A stretch of 43,975 nucleotides of DNA from Caldilineaceae bacterium SB0661_bin_32 (GTDB taxonomy: Bacteria; Chloroflexota; Anaerolineae; Caldilineales; Caldilineaceae): contig VXMH01000120.1 of the NCBI GenBank assembly GCA_009841235.1, positions 1 through 43,975 on the forward strand, in the 5' to 3' direction. Made by a program: the position numbers and the translations under genes. Below, piece after piece: positions 41,010 through 43,975 of the stretch; position 1 is the stretch's first letter, and each line of letters starts with the position of its first letter. The notes under the pieces were generated by a model. The model was not told the DNA's origin, did no database searches, and saw only the letters and a program-made list of their open reading frames with translations.

Positions 41010-41285
41010 ATGCCATACGAAGGTCAGGAAAAGATCCCTCTCGCTCTTCAAAGGCAGTTGGCCGGCGCGCCTGATCAGACGATGTATCTGCTACTGCACG
41101 TCAGTCAAACAGGGCCGGCGCAGGTTGCCGAAATCGAGAGGGCGGGATATGTGGTGCGGCAACAGACGTCGATCATACCCTGTTACGCGGTGAGCGGCCC
41201 GGGACGGGGACTGCAGGCGCTGGCGAAAGAAGACTGGCTCGTCAGGGTCGAGGAGGACGGCCCCGTTCAGACGATGCAGGAATAG
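41010..41285 (+). CDS. Stand-alone peptidase-inhibitor I9-like protein
   Basis: This 91-residue protein resembles the propeptide of subtilisin-like proteases. The strand MYLLLHV (25-31), helix GPAQVAEIERAG and strand VVRQQTSIIPCYAVS are followed by the LxxLxxxDWLVRVEED segment (70-83). The same order is seen in the propeptide of the adjacent protease at 41605: QVIVRF, then IKVNQEYRLIPATALS, then LDELTDSDDVAEIWLDE. No signal peptide is present. A role as a free inhibitor or chaperone of the neighbouring protease is inferred. The ribosome binding site is weak. The gene lies 319 bases upstream of the protease gene. Confidence 0.65.
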   Translation: MPYEGQEKIPLALQRQLAGAPDQTMYLLLHVSQTGPAQVAEIERAGYVVRQQTSIIPCYAVSGPGRGLQALAKEDWLVRVEEDGPVQTMQE

Positions 41286-41604
41286 GCATCGTTCGGTTCG
41301 CGTTAATTTGCGATGGCGCAATAGGCGGGAACAGTCAAGATTCCGCTAGCGCAGTTCTGACAGATTGGGTGCTGACCCGCCCAGGAAACTGGTCTCGGAC
41401 AGGGTGCTTCCCCAGCTCAACGTCTGCCGTCGAACAGACGTTGACCGACGAAGAGACCAGGGTAGGAAACTCCCAGAACAATCGGGTCTCTGGAGAGGCA
41501 GCGTGTTGCTTGCTGGCAGAAGCCGCACGCGCATCATAGTTCGGGGCGGCGCCTCGATTGTCTTGCCGGACGTGGGCAAGGATTCTTCAGGAGGGGTTTG
41601 GTCA
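41286..41604. other. Gap upstream of the subtilase gene with a hairpin
   Basis: The only structure seen is a perfect 9-bp hairpin with an 8-base loop, arms 41418-41426 and 41435-41443. The protease frame remains open back to 41365, but the strong ribosome binding site near 41590 shows translation starts at 41605. The hairpin could lie in the leader RNA of the protease or close the inhibitor transcript. Confidence 0.55.
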
Positions 41605-42906
41605 ATGTATTCGGAGAAATTCTCCGCCCATGTACGGGATGCAGTAGAACAGGCCCGGATGGCCAGTGAAGAAGTGCAGGTAATTGTCAGATTTCATTCA
41701 GAAGGCGGCCAGCGGAGCATCGGAAGGCTGGCCGCAGGCGCCGGCACAATCAAGGTCAATCAAGAGTACAGATTGATACCGGCGACCGCCCTGTCTCTTA
41801 CGGCGCCAGCGTTGGACGAATTGACAGATTCGGACGATGTGGCGGAGATATGGCTGGACGAGGTCGTCCACATATTGCTGGACGTATCGACCCCCCACAT
41901 CAGAGCGCCTCAAGTTTGGGAGCAGTTGAACAATGATGGGGAGGGGGTCACGATCTGCATTGTTGACACCGGCATTGACGCGACACACCCTGACTTTGCC
42001 GGCCGGGTCGGGCTGACGGCTGATTTCAGCGGAAAGGGGTCGGCCGCGGACGGCAACGGCCACGGAACACATGTTGCCTCCACGGCGGCCGGGACCGGGG
42101 CGGCCAGCGGCGGCAAGTACATTGGGGTAGCTCCGGGGGCGACGATCATGGCGGCCAAGGCCCTTGCCGATAACGGCAGCGGCCGCATGAGTAATGTCAT
42201 GGCGGGCCTGGAATGGTCTGCTCAGAACGGCGCCGACATCCTGAATCTGTCATTAGGCAGCCGGGGAAGCAGCGACGGCTCAGATGCGCTGAGCACGATG
42301 TGTAATGCGATCGTAGATATGGGCAAAATCATGATCGTTGCCGCGGGGAACAGCGGGCCGCGGCAGAGCACGATCGGCAGCCCAGGGGCGGCCGAAAAGG
42401 TGATAACGGTCGGCGCGTCCAATGACCAGGACAGTGTTGCCCGGTTCAGTAGCAGGGGGCCGACGGCAGATGGTCGGGTAAAGCCGGACGTCGTGGCGCC
42501 CGGGAGCAGAATTGTAGCCGCGCGGGCGGCGGGTACTTCGGTGGGCCAGGTGGTGGATGAGCATTACACTACCGCCAGCGGCACGAGTATGGCTACGCCT
42601 CACGTAGCCGGTCTGGCTGCCTTGATGCTCAGGGCCAATACAGGGTTGGGGCCGGCAGAGATCAAGAAGATGCTGATGGCCACGAGCGTGGACATTAACA
42701 GTTCGGAATATGGACAGACCGAGGCCGACAAGTACATTCAGGGCGACGGGCGCATCGACGCATTGACTGCAGTGCAGTATGCAGACACCGGCCAGCAGCC
42801 GCCGCCTCACAAACCGTCCCTGCCGGTGCCGTCTCCTCCTTCTCCGAGTCCCAGTCCGCCAATCGGTTGCATGGCGGCGCCGCTGAAATTTCTTAAGCTC
42901 ATATAA
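41605..42906 (+). CDS. Subtilisin-family (S8) serine protease without signal peptide
   Basis: This 433-residue protein has an N-terminal I9-like propeptide (about 22-92) and a complete subtilase domain. The catalytic triad is D121 (CIVDTGIDATHPDF), H153 (NGHGTHVASTAAG) and S328 (ASGTSMATPHVAGLAAL); N249 in AAGNSG is the oxyanion residue. A proline-rich tail (PSLPVPSPPSPSPSPPIG) and a short hydrophobic C-terminus follow. No signal peptide is visible (MYSEKFSAHVRDAVEQ), so it may stay in the cytoplasm or leave by another route. The start ATG has AGGAGGGG at 41589-41596, eight bases before. The stand-alone I9-like protein lies upstream in the same direction. Confidence 0.9.
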   Translation: MYSEKFSAHVRDAVEQARMASEEVQVIVRFHSEGGQRSIGRLAAGAGTIKVNQEYRLIPATALSLTAPALDELTDSDDVAEIWLDEVVHILLDVSTPHIRAPQVWEQLNNDGEGVTICIVDTGIDATHPDFAGRVGLTADFSGKGSAADGNGHGTHVASTAAGTGAASGGKYIGVAPGATIMAAKALADNGSGRMSNVMAGLEWSAQNGADILNLSLGSRGSSDGSDALSTMCNAIVDMGKIMIVAAGNSGPRQSTIGSPGAAEKVITVGASNDQDSVARFSSRGPTADGRVKPDVVAPGSRIVAARAAGTSVGQVVDEHYTTASGTSMATPHVAGLAALMLRANTGLGPAEIKKMLMATSVDINSSEYGQTEADKYIQGDGRIDALTAVQYADTGQQPPPHKPSLPVPSPPSPSPSPPIGCMAAPLKFLKLI

Positions 42907-42916
42907 CACCTTTTGT

Positions 42917-43564
42917 TCAGGTGATGTGGATTTCACTTTCGAGGACGTCAAATGCCTTGACGCGGGCGCCGGCTACCGGAGTGTTCCCGACCTGATCGAG
43001 AAAGAGCGTCCAGATCATCGTGTCAATGGGTGAGCCATCGCTGCCGGTGGCGCGACGGCGGAGCAGAGCTTCCTGTGTGAATCCCAGTTTGCGGGGAATC
43101 GCAGCGCTGCGGACGTTGGCCGGGTCGCAATGGATTTCGACGCGGTCCACCTTGTTTACGCTGAAGGCTACCTTGGTCAGAGCGGCGGCAATCTCTGTTG
43201 CGAGTCCCCGGTTGATCAGGTCTGCCCGAATCCAGTACCCGATCTCGAGGGCGTTTCCTGTCAGGCGTCTGTGTAGTCCGGTGCCGCCCCACACCTCCTT
43301 CTCGGTCGGCGAAAAGATCCCGTAAGTGTAGTCACTGTCCTGGTCGAATTCGGCGCGCCAGTGGCGGAGCAGTGCGATCTTTTCTTCCAGGGTCGTCGGT
43401 TCGTTCTTCGCCCAGGGCATCCAGTCCCTCAAGTGGTCGATGCTCCGGGTAACTGCGCGCAGCAGTATACCGGCGTCGGTTGGATTCCAGCAACGCACGA
43501 CCGCACGCTCGGTTTCGATGCGATAGGCCGGGCGCCTGGGGTCGGTAGAGGTTTCGGAACTCAT
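42917..43564 (-). CDS. GNAT-family acetyltransferase, RimJ/RimL type
   Basis: This 215-residue protein matches the ribosomal-protein-alanine acetyltransferase type. It has RIETERAVVRCWNPTDAGIL at the start, FSPTEKEVWGGTGLH, the acetyl-CoA segment IGYWIRADLINRGLATEIAA and HCDPANVRSAAIPRKLGF followed by the helix TQEALLRRR. The open frame extends to 43723, but that part is low-complexity and basic, overlapping the neighbouring gene, so the ATG at 43564 is chosen. No clear ribosome binding site is seen there. It converges with the protease gene with only 10 bases between. The acetyl acceptor is unknown. Confidence 0.85.
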   Translation of the reverse strand: MSSETSTDPRRPAYRIETERAVVRCWNPTDAGILLRAVTRSIDHLRDWMPWAKNEPTTLEEKIALLRHWRAEFDQDSDYTYGIFSPTEKEVWGGTGLHRRLTGNALEIGYWIRADLINRGLATEIAAALTKVAFSVNKVDRVEIHCDPANVRSAAIPRKLGFTQEALLRRRATGSDGSPIDTMIWTLFLDQVGNTPVAGARVKAFDVLESEIHIT

Positions 43565-43586
43565 CGGCGGCGCCGGATAGTGGATG

Positions 43587-43874
43587 TCATGCCTGCGAGC
43601 CCTGCTGATTCCGGCCTGGGCCGGCTTCGGCCTGCGTACCCGGTGACCATTCAACCGCAATCGGCTCCGGCTCTCTTCGTACGAAGACCAGTTTTTCCTT
43701 GTCTCCATCCCCGTCCGCGGCATAGTCGATCAGGATTTCGTCACCGGTCTTGTATTCGGCGCGCAGCAGGCGCTTGCTGAGTTCATTTTCAATCCGCTTT
43801 TGCAGCAGACGGCGCAAAGGCCGGGCGCCGTATTCTGCATGATAACCTGTGTCGGCGAGGTGGTCGCGGGCCAT
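43587..43874 (-). pseudogene. Orphan C-terminal fragment of a ClpB/ClpC ATPase
   Basis: The 95-residue frame matches only the last part of ClpB/ClpC: the small D2 subdomain with HAEYGARPLRRLLQKRIENE, then SKRLLRAEYKTGDEILIDY. The AAA modules that should precede it are missing. The codon directly before the ATG is TAA, and the in-frame upstream sequence to the window end does not resemble Clp. The C-terminal 25 residues are unrelated, Gly/Gln-rich tail. It may be a relic of a deleted clp gene or a small free subunit-like protein. Its coding start has no good ribosome binding site. Confidence 0.6.
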
Positions 43875-43946
43875 TTAGGTCATCTCGTTGATGATTACGA
43901 TTTCATGGTTGCGGTGGGGGGTATATAGCATCAGGGGAGTAACGAG

Positions 43947-43975
43947 ATGGCGTACGTTTTCACTGCGACGCGGAT
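43947..43975 (+). CDS. Possible start of a gene running off the right edge
   Basis: ATG at 43947 has AGGGGAG at 43933-43939, seven bases upstream. Only nine codons (MAYVFTATR) are in the window, too few to identify. Confidence 0.3.

Noticed and set aside
42917..43723. Longer form of the RimJ-type acetyltransferase starting at 43723
   Set aside because: The extra 53 residues are basic low-complexity, overlap the Clp fragment in another frame, and the GNAT family N-terminus aligns with the ATG at 43564.

Overview
The window reads as a piece of a GC-rich bacterial chromosome, most likely a Chloroflexota member of the Anaerolineae/Caldilinea type. This is an inference from gene content: Tat-type lipoprotein sugar-binding proteins, a YidC with a lipoprotein-like N-terminus, a sugar-acid catabolic repertoire (enolase superfamily, DapA-like aldolase, UxuA-like dehydratase) and plant-style LRR repeats. 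No rRNA or tRNA gene, CRISPR array or insertion sequence was recognised.

Layout. 1-509 is non-coding, with two short 10-bp-phased repeat arrays. 510-3767 holds a DapA-like aldolase/lyase and an enolase-superfamily dehydratase, convergent across a strong hairpin with a zinc-less MDR dehydrogenase. 3932-5074 encodes an unusual protein: eight plant-type leucine-rich repeats fused to a C-terminal GIY-YIG nuclease, in AT-richer DNA. 5249-8568 is a tight operon of ornithine cyclodeaminase-like protein, tandem-GNAT protein and AnmK (anhydro-MurNAc kinase). Opposite to it lie priA and a four-TM membrane protein. 13123-19782 is the conserved origin-region block rpmH-rnpA-yidD-yidC-jag, a PfkB-type kinase, parA-parB and a polyprenyl-synthetase-like protein that has lost its first aspartate motif. 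It starts from a near-perfect sigma-70 promoter. dnaA is not in the window.

19821-24492 holds an ATP-grasp ligase, a YggX-like protein driven by a perfect consensus promoter, a formyltransferase, and a coupled UxuA-like dehydratase plus 6PGDH-like dehydrogenase. 24579-34219 is a long minus-strand run. In transcription order it is an alkaline-phosphatase-superfamily hydrolase, MalF/MalG-type permeases, two successive sugar-binding lipoproteins, and a second MalF/MalG pair. It ends with an AbiEii-type nucleotidyltransferase and a small unknown partner. No ABC ATPase is encoded, so a shared MsmX/UgpC-type ATPase elsewhere is inferred. Hairpins after each binding-protein gene probably set unequal expression.

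34905-43975 contains a small single-TM protein, an aldo/keto reductase, a rifampin-phosphotransferase-like PEP-utilising enzyme, malate synthase A (glyoxylate shunt), a stand-alone I9-like inhibitor beside a leaderless subtilisin-family protease, a RimJ-type acetyltransferase, and an orphan C-terminal piece of a ClpB/ClpC ATPase.

The strongest candidates for something undescribed are the LRR-GIY-YIG fusion (3932-5074), the inhibitor/subtilase pair (41010-42906), and the nucleotidyltransferase/small-protein pair at the end of the transporter operon (24579-25569). All functional statements are from reading sequence motifs; no database search was run.
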